Notes: generated by a model not told the origin, from the letters alone. DNA of 16,684 nt from DAOTZU01 sp034433995 (GCA_034433995.1 DAOTZU010000274.1:1-16684); one strand, 5' to 3'. Numbered from the stretch's first letter, positions 5,598-12,958 are shown. Translations and numbers: made by a program.

Positions 5598-7337
5598 ATG
5601 GCCCTTTTCCGGCGCTCCAGTCGCAGCGCCTGGCAATTGCGCCTGTTGAGCTTGCTCTTGCTGCTCTTGGTCCTCTTGGGCCTGCTGGGCAAGACTGTCT
5701 ACGAGGGCCTGGCGGGGGTCCTCTCCTCCCCGGTGACAGAGCCCGCGCGCACCATCCCCAACACCGACGTGAATCCCTACGGGGCCAACTTTTTTCTCCA
5801 CCGCGAGGTGGAGCCCTGGAAGCTGGACAAGACCTTGCAAATGGCCGCCGAGGCGGGCATCCACTGGGTGAAGCAACAGTTCCCCTGGGAGGAGATCGAG
5901 CCCCAGCGCAAGGGCGAGTTCCTGGAGCCTACCACCAAAGGCAGCAGTTGGACCAAATACGACCAGATCGTGGCCGCCTGCGAAAAGTACGGCCTGGAGA
6001 TCGTCGCCCGGCTGGATCGCCCCCCCGATTGGACCCGCCAGGACAACACCTACAAAGAGCGTCCGCCGGATAATTTCGCGGATTATGGCGATTTCGTCTA
6101 CGAGTTCGTCAAGCGCTATCGAGGGCGGATCAACTATATCCAGATCTGGAACGAGCCCAATATCTTTCCCGAATGGGGCAACCGGGCCGTGAACCCGGCC
6201 GAGTATGTGGAGCTGTTAAAGATCGCCTATCGCCGGGCCAAGGAGGCCAACCCCAACGTGTACGTCCTTTCGGCGCCTTTGGCCATCACCCTGGGTCAGC
6301 CCCATCCCGAGCCGGGCAAATGGATCGCCATGAGCGATCTCCTCTTCCTGGAAGAGATGTACAAGGCCGGCGCCCGGGAGTATTTCGATATCCTTTCGGC
6401 CAACGCCTTTGGCCTGGATCGCCCGCCGGAGGATCCTCCGGACCCCAACGTGCTCAATTTCCAGCGCGTGCTTTTGCAGCGCAAGATCATGGAGCGCTAC
6501 GGCGATAAGGACAAGCCCATCTGGTTCGACGAGTACGGCTGGAACGCGGCCCCGGCCTCCTTCCCCGAAGAGAAACTGATCTGGAAGCGGGTGAGCGAGC
6601 AACAGCAGGCCGAGTACACCGTGCGCGGCATCGAGCTGGCGCGGCGGGAGTGGCCCTGGGCGGGGGTTTTCATGGTGTGGTATTTCCGCCAGGTGGGCAA
6701 TATTCCTGTGGACCGGGCCGATTACTATTTCCGGATGGTGGATGTGGATTTCACCCCGCGCTTGGTCTATCTGGCCATCCAGGATGTGGCCCGCAAGGCC
6801 GGGGTGGCCGGGCCGGGCTTGCATCAGGAGACGAACCCCGCCATCAAGACTTACGGCCGCTGGGAGAGGGTCATCGAGCGCGAGGCCTCCGGGGGGGCCT
6901 GGCTGCGCTCCACCCAGGAGGGGGATAGCTTTACCATCGCCTATCGGGGGTCGGGCTGCGACCTCATCACCCAGCGGGGGCCGTCGGCGGGGCGGCTCGT
7001 GGTGCTCTTGGATGGCCGGCCGGTGCCCGGCCTGCCCACCACCGAGGAAGGGTTGAGTTACCTGGAGCTGTACAGCCCCAATTGGCAATCCCAGGCGCGG
7101 GTGCCCCTGGTGCGCCATACCACATCGGGGGAGCATATCCTGCGGTTGACGGTGGCCGCGGAGCACCATCCCGCCGCCACGGGAACGATCTGTGTGGTGG
7201 ATGCGGTGGAGGTTTTGGCCGAGAGGGGGCAATTCCCTGCCCTTCGGGTGGGCCTTTTGCTCCTCGCTCTAGGGTTGACGGGCTGGCTGCTCTGGCGCAC
7301 CTGGCGCCGGGCCCGTTGGGTGTTGCGGATGCGCTAA
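5598..7337 (+). CDS. Membrane-anchored TIM-barrel glycosidase (GH-A clan, GH39/GH5-like)
   Basis: This 579-residue protein has an N-terminal membrane segment (about 14-31) and a (beta/alpha)8 glycosidase domain (about 60-400). A C-terminal beta-rich module (about 415-545) follows, then a second hydrophobic helix (about 549-566) and an Arg-rich tail. The clan GH-A retaining pair is visible: the acid/base candidate E186 in IWNEPN and the nucleophile candidate E312 in WFDEYGWN. The active domain would face outside the membrane, acting on polysaccharide or glycoconjugate. The start follows GGGGGGAG by 6 nt, downstream of a consensus promoter. It is the first of three same-strand genes, with a secreted PEP-CTERM-type protein next. 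The exact GH family and substrate cannot be fixed by eye. Related proteins are often annotated only as cellulase-superfamily or beta-xylosidase-like. Confidence 0.85.
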   Translation: MALFRRSSRSAWQLRLLSLLLLLLVLLGLLGKTVYEGLAGVLSSPVTEPARTIPNTDVNPYGANFFLHREVEPWKLDKTLQMAAEAGIHWVKQQFPWEEIEPQRKGEFLEPTTKGSSWTKYDQIVAACEKYGLEIVARLDRPPDWTRQDNTYKERPPDNFADYGDFVYEFVKRYRGRINYIQIWNEPNIFPEWGNRAVNPAEYVELLKIAYRRAKEANPNVYVLSAPLAITLGQPHPEPGKWIAMSDLLFLEEMYKAGAREYFDILSANAFGLDRPPEDPPDPNVLNFQRVLLQRKIMERYGDKDKPIWFDEYGWNAAPASFPEEKLIWKRVSEQQQAEYTVRGIELARREWPWAGVFMVWYFRQVGNIPVDRADYYFRMVDVDFTPRLVYLAIQDVARKAGVAGPGLHQETNPAIKTYGRWERVIEREASGGAWLRSTQEGDSFTIAYRGSGCDLITQRGPSAGRLVVLLDGRPVPGLPTTEEGLSYLELYSPNWQSQARVPLVRHTTSGEHILRLTVAAEHHPAATGTICVVDAVEVLAERGQFPALRVGLLLLALGLTGWLLWRTWRRARWVLRMR

Positions 7338-7428
7338 GATGGGCGGTGACACGTTTGAACAGCGGCGGCGTGGTGAGATCAGGAGATGCCCTGTCCCCCG
7401 ACCGCTGCAACTCTTGGGAGGGGATGAG

Positions 7429-8820
7429 ATGAAAACGTGGCACATGGTGGGCGTGCTCCTGGTGGCTTTGCTCGTGCTCGCTGCGGGCTCTTTTGCGCAG
7501 GGCGCCAAGCCCACGGGGGCATCCGGCGCGCCGCCGGTGATCTTGGAGAACGCCTTTATCAAGGCGGTGATGGTGGAAGAGGGCTCCCTGGTCCTGGGCA
7601 CCACGGGCGGCGATCCCGGCATTGCCGGCGACGAGAACAAGCGGCTCCTCTTTGGCTATCCTGAGGGCGCCCGCACAGGCTACCCTTCCCTGCGCTTGGT
7701 CAAGGAGGGCAAGACCGCCGATTACATCCTGGTGGAGCAGCCGCGCTCCCTGCCGCCCACGGTGCAGGATGGCGCCATCGTCACCCGTTGGCAGGTGAAC
7801 GACGTGGAGGTGACCCAACGGGTGACCCTGGAACTGAACCCCTACACCAATCGCCAGGATATGGCCGTCATCGCCTATACGTTGCGCAACACGGGCAGCG
7901 CCGATCTGCAGGCGGGGGTGCGCTGCATGTTGGATATTCAGGTGGGCCTGAACGACTCGGCGCCCTTTTTCCTGCCCGGCGTGGGCAATGTCACCCAGGA
8001 GCGAGAGTTCGGCGCGGGCAACATGCCCGATTACTATAAGGCCTTTGAATCGCCCGCGTACGCGGTGGATAGCTTGCGCGCTCAGGGGCTGCTGAAGGGG
8101 TTCGGCATGACCACGCCGGATCGTTTCGCCCTGGCCACGTGGGATTCCTCCCGTGGGGGCGGCAGCGGGGTGTATCTCACGGCGTGGAATTACGTGGTGA
8201 ATCCCGGCGCCACCATCGGCGATAGCACGGCGGTGTATTGGTGGGGGCCTTATCCTTTGGCGCCGGGGCAGAGCGTCACCGTGCGCACAGGCTACGGCCT
8301 GGGCGGCGCCGGCGGCGGCTCCGCCTGGCTGGATGCGCCCGCCCGCCTGGAGTGCTCCCAGATGCGCTTCAACGCCAACTTGTGGGTCTCCAACACCTCC
8401 ACCGAGACCTTGATGAACGGCCAGGCGACCATCGCCTTGCCCCAAGGGCTGGCCTTGGCCCCCGGCCAGAACGCCACCCTTCCTTTGGGCAACGTGGTGC
8501 CGCAAGAGGTGCGTTCGGCGAGCTGGTTGATTGACGCCATAACCCAGCGTGAAGAGGAGCTCACCTTTCAGGTGATGGTGACCTTCACCAACCTGAGCGA
8601 GCCTTTCGTGGCCCGGGCCACCGTCCTGGTGCCCCATTGCGCCACGCCGGAGCCGCCCACGCCAACGCCCACCCAGATGCCGCCGCCCGCGCCCACCGCT
8701 ACTCCGGCGCCCCAACCCACTCCCACGCCGGCGCCGGAGGTGCCCGAGCCGGCCTCGCTCGTGCTTTTGGGCGCGGGATTGGCTGCGTTGGCGGCGGGGC
8801 TGAAGGCGCGCCGCCGGTAG
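7429..8820 (+). CDS. Secreted protein with PEP-CTERM-type sorting tail
   Basis: With the ATG at 7429 the protein has 463 residues. This start is chosen for GGGAGGGG 5 nt upstream and for the signal peptide it creates (Lys at 2, hydrophobic 7-20, SFA-Q cleavage near 23). An in-frame ATG at 7339 would add 30 charged residues ahead of the signal peptide. The mature region (about 30-400) is beta-rich, without a recognised catalytic motif. It carries repeated aromatic and Gly segments and could be a carbohydrate-binding or mutarotase-like fold. A Pro/Thr linker follows, and the end is VPEPASLVLLGAG (PEP at 439-441), a hydrophobic stretch and a KARRR tail, the tripartite PEP-CTERM layout recognised by exosortases. 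It lies 91 bp downstream of the glycosidase and 2 bp before a membrane protein. The function is unknown, with a surface or matrix role likely. Confidence 0.8.
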   Translation: MKTWHMVGVLLVALLVLAAGSFAQGAKPTGASGAPPVILENAFIKAVMVEEGSLVLGTTGGDPGIAGDENKRLLFGYPEGARTGYPSLRLVKEGKTADYILVEQPRSLPPTVQDGAIVTRWQVNDVEVTQRVTLELNPYTNRQDMAVIAYTLRNTGSADLQAGVRCMLDIQVGLNDSAPFFLPGVGNVTQEREFGAGNMPDYYKAFESPAYAVDSLRAQGLLKGFGMTTPDRFALATWDSSRGGGSGVYLTAWNYVVNPGATIGDSTAVYWWGPYPLAPGQSVTVRTGYGLGGAGGGSAWLDAPARLECSQMRFNANLWVSNTSTETLMNGQATIALPQGLALAPGQNATLPLGNVVPQEVRSASWLIDAITQREEELTFQVMVTFTNLSEPFVARATVLVPHCATPEPPTPTPTQMPPPAPTATPAPQPTPTPAPEVPEPASLVLLGAGLAALAAGLKARRR

Positions 8821-8822
8821 CC

Positions 8823-9659
8823 ATGCAAGCAGGGAACATGACCGGACAACAGACCCGTGCTCGCCTTGGTGAGCGGGCGCGCCGGCTGCCGCTCTGGGCC
8901 GCCCAGCGCGCCCTGTTATCCTGCGCCGTGGGGCTGTGGAGCGGCCTGCTCCTCTGGCCAAGCCCTTGGTTCCTCCTGCCTCTGGCTTGCTTGTGGATGA
9001 GCTGGGGCCTGGCCTGGTTGCCCGGCGAGGAGGGGGTTGAGGCCTGGCGGTTCCTCCGGGCGGGCCTGGCGGTGGCGGGCTTGGCGGGGCTGGGCCGTTT
9101 CTTGGCCCCTGGCCTGGGCCTTGTGGATTGGGCCCAAGCGGGGCTGAATTGGCTGGGCTGGGCGTGCGCCGTGGCGATGCTTCTCCTCCAAAGCCTTGCG
9201 GGTGGACGCAAGGGGGATCCTCTGCGCCAGCGGTGGAGCGCCACGGGCATCCCTTGGTTGGCGGCAGCGCGTTGGGGGCTCTTGGGCTCCTGGCTGCTCC
9301 TCTTCAGCGCGGAGAGCAGGTTGACCCCCGCCCAACAGCGCCTGCTGAGCGCGGCGACCCTTTTGGTCGGGGCCGAGACGCTGCTCTGGGCCGCCTGGGA
9401 GCGGGGCGCGATGCCCGGCGGTCTGCGTTGGCTCGGCCGGGGGCCGGCCTGGGCCTCTCTGACGGGTGGGCTGGTTTGGGGCGGCCGTCTCCTGCCGGCG
9501 GTGCTGCTCCTGCTCACCGCCAGCCGAGAAAGCGTTTATCTGGCCTTGGTGGGTTGGGTTTTGCTGTGGCTGGGGGATGGCCTGGGATACGTTCTGCTCC
9601 AGCATGCCCCGCCGCCCGGCCAGGGGGAACAGGCGTGGCCCACGCCCACAAGGGGCTAG
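8823..9659 (+). CDS. Multi-pass membrane protein of unknown family
   Basis: This 278-residue protein is rich in Leu, Trp, Gly and Ala, with about seven or eight hydrophobic stretches and a basic N terminus (RARLGERARRLP). I do not recognise the family. It begins 2 bp after the stop of the PEP-CTERM-type gene, so co-transcription is likely. Two starts are possible, ATG 8823 and ATG 8838. Neither has a well-spaced ribosome site (AGGGA lies only 2 nt before 8838), and coupling to the upstream stop may supply ribosomes. An exosortase was considered because of the neighbour, but the Cys-Arg-His pattern of that family is not apparent. Trp-Leu-rich composition without conserved polar residues suggests a structural or accessory role. 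Confidence 0.7.
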   Translation: MQAGNMTGQQTRARLGERARRLPLWAAQRALLSCAVGLWSGLLLWPSPWFLLPLACLWMSWGLAWLPGEEGVEAWRFLRAGLAVAGLAGLGRFLAPGLGLVDWAQAGLNWLGWACAVAMLLLQSLAGGRKGDPLRQRWSATGIPWLAAARWGLLGSWLLLFSAESRLTPAQQRLLSAATLLVGAETLLWAAWERGAMPGGLRWLGRGPAWASLTGGLVWGGRLLPAVLLLLTASRESVYLALVGWVLLWLGDGLGYVLLQHAPPPGQGEQAWPTPTRG

Positions 9660-9714
9660 GCTACGGCGTGTGTCCGTGGGGGCGGCGGCTCACGCCCGCT
9701 GTAGCTTAGGGCCT
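9650..9714. other. Imperfect hairpin after the membrane-protein gene
   Basis: The left arm at about 9650-9670 (AAGGGGCTAGGCTAC...GCGTG) pairs imperfectly with the right arm at about 9691-9714 (CACGCC...GTAGCTTAGGGCCTT). The loop is about 20 nt and the stop codon of the membrane-protein gene lies inside the left arm. There is no T run. It is a plausible 3' end or processing structure for the glycosidase operon. The remainder up to 9819 holds nothing else I can name, apart from a GCATATGC palindrome at 9783-9790. Confidence 0.4.
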
Positions 9715-9819
9715 TGTGCCCGTCCGGTGGGGCCGCGGCACGAGATGAGGGTTAAAGCCGCTGAAAGTGTAGTTTTAGCACAGCATATGCAGCATGACCG
9801 ATCCGGTAGGATAAAGCCT

Positions 9820-10122
9820 ATGACCATCTATGAGAAACTTGTCGCCCACCGCCAAGAGATCCTCCGCCTGGCCGCCCAACACGGCACGCGCCGTGTGCGG
9901 GTGTTCGGCTCTGTGGCCCGGCGCGAGGCGGATGCCGAGAGCGACGTGGATTTCCCGGTGGAGATGGAGCCGGGCCGCAGCCTGTTCGACATGAGCGCGC
10001 TGCTGGTGGCCTTGGAAGAACTTTTGGGCTGCCGGGTGGATCTCGTCACGGAAGAGAGTATCCATGAACGTATGCGGCGGCACGTGCTGAGGGAGGCCAT
10101 TGATCTGGAGAAGGTGGCATGA
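9820..10122 (+). CDS. MNT-domain nucleotidyltransferase (MntA-like antitoxin)
   Basis: This 100-residue minimal nucleotidyltransferase is of the type paired with HEPN toxins. The motif GS-x10-D-x-D is intact (G30-S31 ... D42-V-D44), and a third acidic position is likely D74 in CRVDLV. In characterised MNT/HEPN modules this enzyme modifies and silences the HEPN ribonuclease. The residue after D44-F is Pro (DFPVE), where Leu or Val is usual, which may disturb the core strand. The start at 9820 is chosen because MTIYEKLVAH matches the normal family N terminus and AGG lies about 9 nt upstream. The frame is open much further upstream but without family sequence. Its ATGA overlap with the HEPN gene is preserved, but that partner is truncated. 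Confidence 0.85.
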   Translation: MTIYEKLVAHRQEILRLAAQHGTRRVRVFGSVARREADAESDVDFPVEMEPGRSLFDMSALLVALEELLGCRVDLVTEESIHERMRRHVLREAIDLEKVA

Positions 10123-10187
10123 GATCTGTCAAAACCCGCATCGAGGACATGTTGCAAGCGATTGAAAAGATTGAGCGCCAGGTGTAG
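10119..10187 (+). pseudogene. Truncated HEPN (DUF86-type) toxin remnant
   Basis: An ATG overlapping the TGA of the MNT gene (ATGA) opens a 22-codon frame ending at TAG 10185-10187. The peptide MRSVKTRIEDMLQAIEKIE plus RQV resembles the first helix of DUF86/HEPN proteins, which normally run about 110-140 residues and carry an R-x4-6-H active site. None of that downstream sequence is found in any frame before the next gene fragment. This is best read as a deletion remnant. Confidence 0.6.
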
Positions 10188-10243
10188 AACACAAAACCTC
10201 GACCTCAGACGTTGTGCCTATCGCTAACACTGGAGGAAAAATG

Positions 10244-10453
10244 ATGTCTCGACCCCACACCATGACCTCTCGCCAGCCCGCCATCCGCTGGCAAGATGCT
10301 CTGCCCAGCGGCAACGGCTCCATCGGCGCCTTGGTCTATGGGCACATCCGCCACGAGTTGATCCTCTTGAACCACGAGGCCCTCTGGCTGCCCGGCCCCA
10401 GGCCCACCCTGCCCGATATCTTTGCGCTGGAAAATCCGGCGATCTTGCAGTAA
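10244..10453 (+). pseudogene. Truncated N terminus of a GH95/GH65-like glycosidase
   Basis: The frame encodes 69 residues from a well-placed ATG (GGAGG at 10232-10236; ATG 10241 is also possible). RQPAIRWQDALPSGNGSIGA and the following LVYG ... LNHEALW match the N-terminal beta-sandwich domain of GH95-type alpha-L-fucosidases and relatives. Those proteins are usually 700-800 residues with a downstream (alpha/alpha)6 catalytic domain. After RPTLPDI the similarity stops, about ten unrelated residues follow, and TAA ends the frame at 10451-10453. The sequence beyond is intergenic-repeat-like. The intact ribosome site suggests recent truncation. It hints that the neighbouring sugar-acid genes once sat beside a fucosidase-type enzyme. 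Confidence 0.65.
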
Positions 10454-10648
10454 GATGCTCCCGGTGTTCTCCGCCCCCCGTGGTTCAACAGAACGACGGC
10501 TCGCTTGGCTCGAAGGAGGGGCCGCGGATGGACACGGATGCGGCGGATCGCCACGGATCATCCTTGTGGGGGTCTGAACTGCGTGCGTCTGCCCGATCTG
10601 TGGGCATCTGGGTCCTTTTGCCCGATGTGCGTTCTCGAAGGAGCGGCC
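10454..10648. repeat. Degenerate intergenic repeat island upstream of the DNA glycosylase gene
   Basis: The stretch 10458-10486 reads, on the minus strand, as an ACCACGG-GGCGGAGAACAC-like sequence. Positions 10530-10549 (GGACACGGATGCGGCGGATC) form an imperfect inverted repeat with 10595-10615 (GATCTGTGGGCATCTGGGTCC), with a further CACGGATC at 10552-10559. This CACGGAT/ATCTGTG style of sequence is familiar as an intergenic repeat in GC-rich environmental bacteria, though I cannot confirm the copy number. No credible promoter was found here, but AAGGAG at 10638-10643 serves the next gene. Confidence 0.5.
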
Positions 10649-11455
10649 ATGCCGGAACTTCCGGAGATCACCGTCCTGGCCCGCCAGATGCAAGCTGAGC
10701 TGGTGGGCAAAACCATCGCCGGCATCGAGGTCTTGCAGCCGGCCTGCCTCAACCTTTCGCCGCAGGATTTTGCCCAGGCGCTCACCGGCGCCACCTTGCG
10801 CGCCGTGCGTGGGCGCGGCAAATGGCTTCAGGTGGAGACCAGCCAAGGTTGGCTGCTCCTCAACCTGGGGATGGGCGGCGAGATCCTCTTGGTCACCCGT
10901 GAGACTCTTCCCGAAAAACGCCGCCTGATCTTGGATTTCACCGATGGCGCGTGCCTGGCGATCAACTTCTGGTGGTTCGGCTATGCCCATTATGCGGCCA
11001 CGCCGGAACAGCACGCCATGAGTGCCAAACTCGGCCCCAACGCCCTGGATCTCTCGGCGGAGGATTTGAAGAACCTGCTGAACGGCCAGCGCGGGCGGAT
11101 CAAATCCTTCCTGCTGGACCAGACGCGCATCGCCGGTATCGGCAACGCATACATCCACGATATCCTGTTTCTGGCGCGGCTGCACCCGTTGCGGGCCATC
11201 AATACCCTCAGCGCCGCCGAGGTGGAGGCGCTGGCGCGGGCCATCCGTGAGGGGCTGCAACCCAGCATGGATAAAGGCGGGGCCTTTTACGAGACGGACC
11301 TTTACGGGCGCAAAGGCGGCTTTACCTTCGACGATATCCTCATCGGCTACAAGGAAGGCAAGCCTTGCCCGGTCTGCGGCACCGCCATCGCCAAGATCAA
11401 GACCGGCAGCACCAGCTCGTTCATCTGTCCGCAATGTCAGCCTTTGGAGGGGTGA
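10649..11455 (+). CDS. mutM: Fpg/Nei-family DNA glycosylase (formamidopyrimidine-DNA glycosylase-like)
   Basis: This 268-residue base-excision-repair enzyme cleaves oxidised purines and nicks the abasic site. The N terminus MPELPEI supplies the catalytic Pro2 and Glu3, and K58 in GRGKWL is the conserved lysine. QTRIAGIGNAYIHDILF (158-174) is the helix-two-turn-helix region. The C-terminal zinc finger has C240, C243, C260 and C263. In classical Fpg the finger hairpin carries an invariant DNA-binding Arg (GGRST). Here the equivalent segment is TGSTSSFIC and the Arg is missing. NAYIHD also differs from the usual NIYADE, so this is a divergent subfamily whose lesion preference may differ. The start is fixed by AAGGAG 5 nt upstream and by the obligatory MPE. 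The stop is 1 bp from the next ATG, so it is co-transcribed with sugar-acid genes. Confidence 0.88.
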   Translation: MPELPEITVLARQMQAELVGKTIAGIEVLQPACLNLSPQDFAQALTGATLRAVRGRGKWLQVETSQGWLLLNLGMGGEILLVTRETLPEKRRLILDFTDGACLAINFWWFGYAHYAATPEQHAMSAKLGPNALDLSAEDLKNLLNGQRGRIKSFLLDQTRIAGIGNAYIHDILFLARLHPLRAINTLSAAEVEALARAIREGLQPSMDKGGAFYETDLYGRKGGFTFDDILIGYKEGKPCPVCGTAIAKIKTGSTSSFICPQCQPLEG

Positions 11456-11456
11456 G

Positions 11457-12590
11457 ATGAAGATCAGCGCGATCAAGACCGTCATGGCCTTCGGTGGCCG
11501 CCAGACCTGGGTCTTTGTCCTGGTGGAGACGGACGCCGGCCTCACCGGCGTGGGCGAGGCCAGCTTGGAGGGGAAGGAGCAGGCGGTGGCCGCCGCCGTG
11601 GAGGAGCTGGCCCGTTTTCTCATCGGGCGGGATCCCACGCGCATCGAGCAGAACTGGCAGATTCTCTATCGCCACGGCTTTTGGCGCGGCGGCGTGGTGC
11701 TGAATAGCGCCCTCAGTGGCATCGAGCAGGCCCTATGGGATATCGCCGGCAAGGAGCTGGGGGTGCCCGTTTACCGCCTGTTGGGCGGCGCGGCCCGGGA
11801 TAAGGCGCAGCTCTACACCCACGTGGGCGGCCGCACCCCCGACGACCTGGCCCGCAATGCCTTGACCCTCGTCGAAAAGGGTTGGCGCGCCCTGAAGACG
11901 GGGCCGCTGGGGTTCGAGGGGTTCGCCACGGAGCAACAGTGCGTGCGGGCCAACGCCGAGCGCATGCGGGTGTTGCGCGAGGCGGTGGGGCCCGATGTCC
12001 TCCTGATGATCGACGCCCACGGCCGGCCCACGCCAGGTCAGGCCATTCAACTGCTGCGGGCCGTGGAACCCTATGATATTTACTTTTTCGAGGAGCCCGT
12101 CCCGCCGGATAATGTGGACGCTTTGGCCCGGGTGCGCCGCGCCGAGACCAACGTTACCCTGGCCACCGGCGAGCGGCTATTCACCAAGTGGGGCTACCGT
12201 GAGCTCTTGGAGCGGCAATATGTGGATATCATCCAGCCGGATGTTTGTCACGATGGTGGCATCCTGGAGACGCGCAAGATCGCGGCCATGGCCGAGACCT
12301 ACTATGTGAAGGTGGCGCCCCACAACCCCAACGGTCCGGTGGCCACCGCCGCCTCGCTGCAACTGGCCTTTGCGTTGCCCAATTTCTGCATCCTGGAATA
12401 TGCCCTCAACCAACCCTGGCGCGACCAGGTGATCAAGCAACCGCTGGAGATCGTGGAAGGCTATGTGGCCCTGCCCACCGCGCCGGGCTTGGGGGTGGAG
12501 CTGGATTTCGCGGCCATCGCCAAGTTGCCCTATCGGCCCCAGGATTATCACGGGGCCTTCTGGCCCGATGGCGGCGTGGCCGATATCTGA
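11457..12590 (+). CDS. dgoD: Galactonate-dehydratase-like enolase-superfamily enzyme
   Basis: This 377-residue protein is of the mandelate racemase/muconate lactonizing group, close in length to E. coli DgoD (about 382). Such enzymes dehydrate an aldonic acid to a 2-keto-3-deoxy acid in the cytoplasm. The Mg ligands are apparent as D186 (MIDAHGR), E212 (FFEEP) and E239 (ATGER). The base/acid candidates H188 and H289 (APHNPNGP) and E314 (LEY) match the DgoD arrangement. The start is the ATG directly after the DNA-glycosylase stop, with GGAGGGG just upstream. A RhaM-type mutarotase follows after 17 bp. The true acid-sugar substrate (galactonate, fuconate or another) is not determined, and no aldolase or kinase is in the window. 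Confidence is high for superfamily and moderate for substrate. Confidence 0.85.
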   Translation: MKISAIKTVMAFGGRQTWVFVLVETDAGLTGVGEASLEGKEQAVAAAVEELARFLIGRDPTRIEQNWQILYRHGFWRGGVVLNSALSGIEQALWDIAGKELGVPVYRLLGGAARDKAQLYTHVGGRTPDDLARNALTLVEKGWRALKTGPLGFEGFATEQQCVRANAERMRVLREAVGPDVLLMIDAHGRPTPGQAIQLLRAVEPYDIYFFEEPVPPDNVDALARVRRAETNVTLATGERLFTKWGYRELLERQYVDIIQPDVCHDGGILETRKIAAMAETYYVKVAPHNPNGPVATAASLQLAFALPNFCILEYALNQPWRDQVIKQPLEIVEGYVALPTAPGLGVELDFAAIAKLPYRPQDYHGAFWPDGGVADI

Positions 12591-12607
12591 GCATGAGGGA
12601 GGGATCT

Positions 12608-12931
12608 ATGCGTCGGTATGGGCATGTGATCAAGGTCAAACCGGAGAAGCTGGAAGAGTACAAACGGCTGCATGCCGCCGTCTGGCCGGATGTGCTCAAG
12701 ATGATCCGGGAGTGCAACATCCGCAACTATTCCATCTTTTATCGGGATGGCTACCTCTTTAGCTATTTCGAATATATCGGCGACGATTACGAGGCCGACA
12801 TGGCCAAGATGGCTGCCGATCCTGTCACCCAGAAATGGTGGGAGCTGTGCAAACCCTGCCAGGCACCCTTGGAGACCTGCGCTCCCGATGAATGGTGGGC
12901 GGTGATGGAGGAGGTGTTCCACACCGATTAA
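12608..12931 (+). CDS. rhaM: RhaM-type L-rhamnose mutarotase family protein
   Basis: This 107-residue member of the dimeric ferredoxin-like mutarotase family (DUF718/RhaM) interconverts alpha and beta anomers of rhamnose or related deoxysugars. The conserved positions are visible: Y18 and H22 (EEYKRLH), W26-P27, NYSIF (40-44), and the paired W77-W78 in QKWWEL. Length matches E. coli RhaM (104). The ATG at 12608 is preferred over 12593 because GGGAGGGA lies just before it and the alignment begins at RRYGHVIKV. It is the last gene of the glycosylase-dehydratase-mutarotase group, and its stop is 27 bp from the convergent [2Fe-2S] gene. The substrate may be another 6-deoxysugar such as fucose. 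Confidence 0.88.
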   Translation: MRRYGHVIKVKPEKLEEYKRLHAAVWPDVLKMIRECNIRNYSIFYRDGYLFSYFEYIGDDYEADMAKMAADPVTQKWWELCKPCQAPLETCAPDEWWAVMEEVFHTD

Positions 12932-12958
12932 GCAGGGCCCACGAGGCAAGCGCTCGCC

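Noticed and set aside
7339..7428. Earlier ATG start for the PEP-CTERM-type protein
   Set aside because: It would place about 30 charged residues before the signal peptide and lacks a good ribosome site, while the ATG at 7429 has GGGAGGGG at proper spacing.
6967..8961. 664-codon minus-strand open frame across the PEP-CTERM-type gene
   Set aside because: Arg/Gly/His-rich shadow. The plus strand has a signal peptide, a ribosome site and a sorting tail, so this frame is not credible.
8823..9659. Exosortase partner for the PEP-CTERM-type protein
   Set aside because: The Cys-Arg-His catalytic pattern is not apparent. The only late His is near the C terminus outside a membrane segment.
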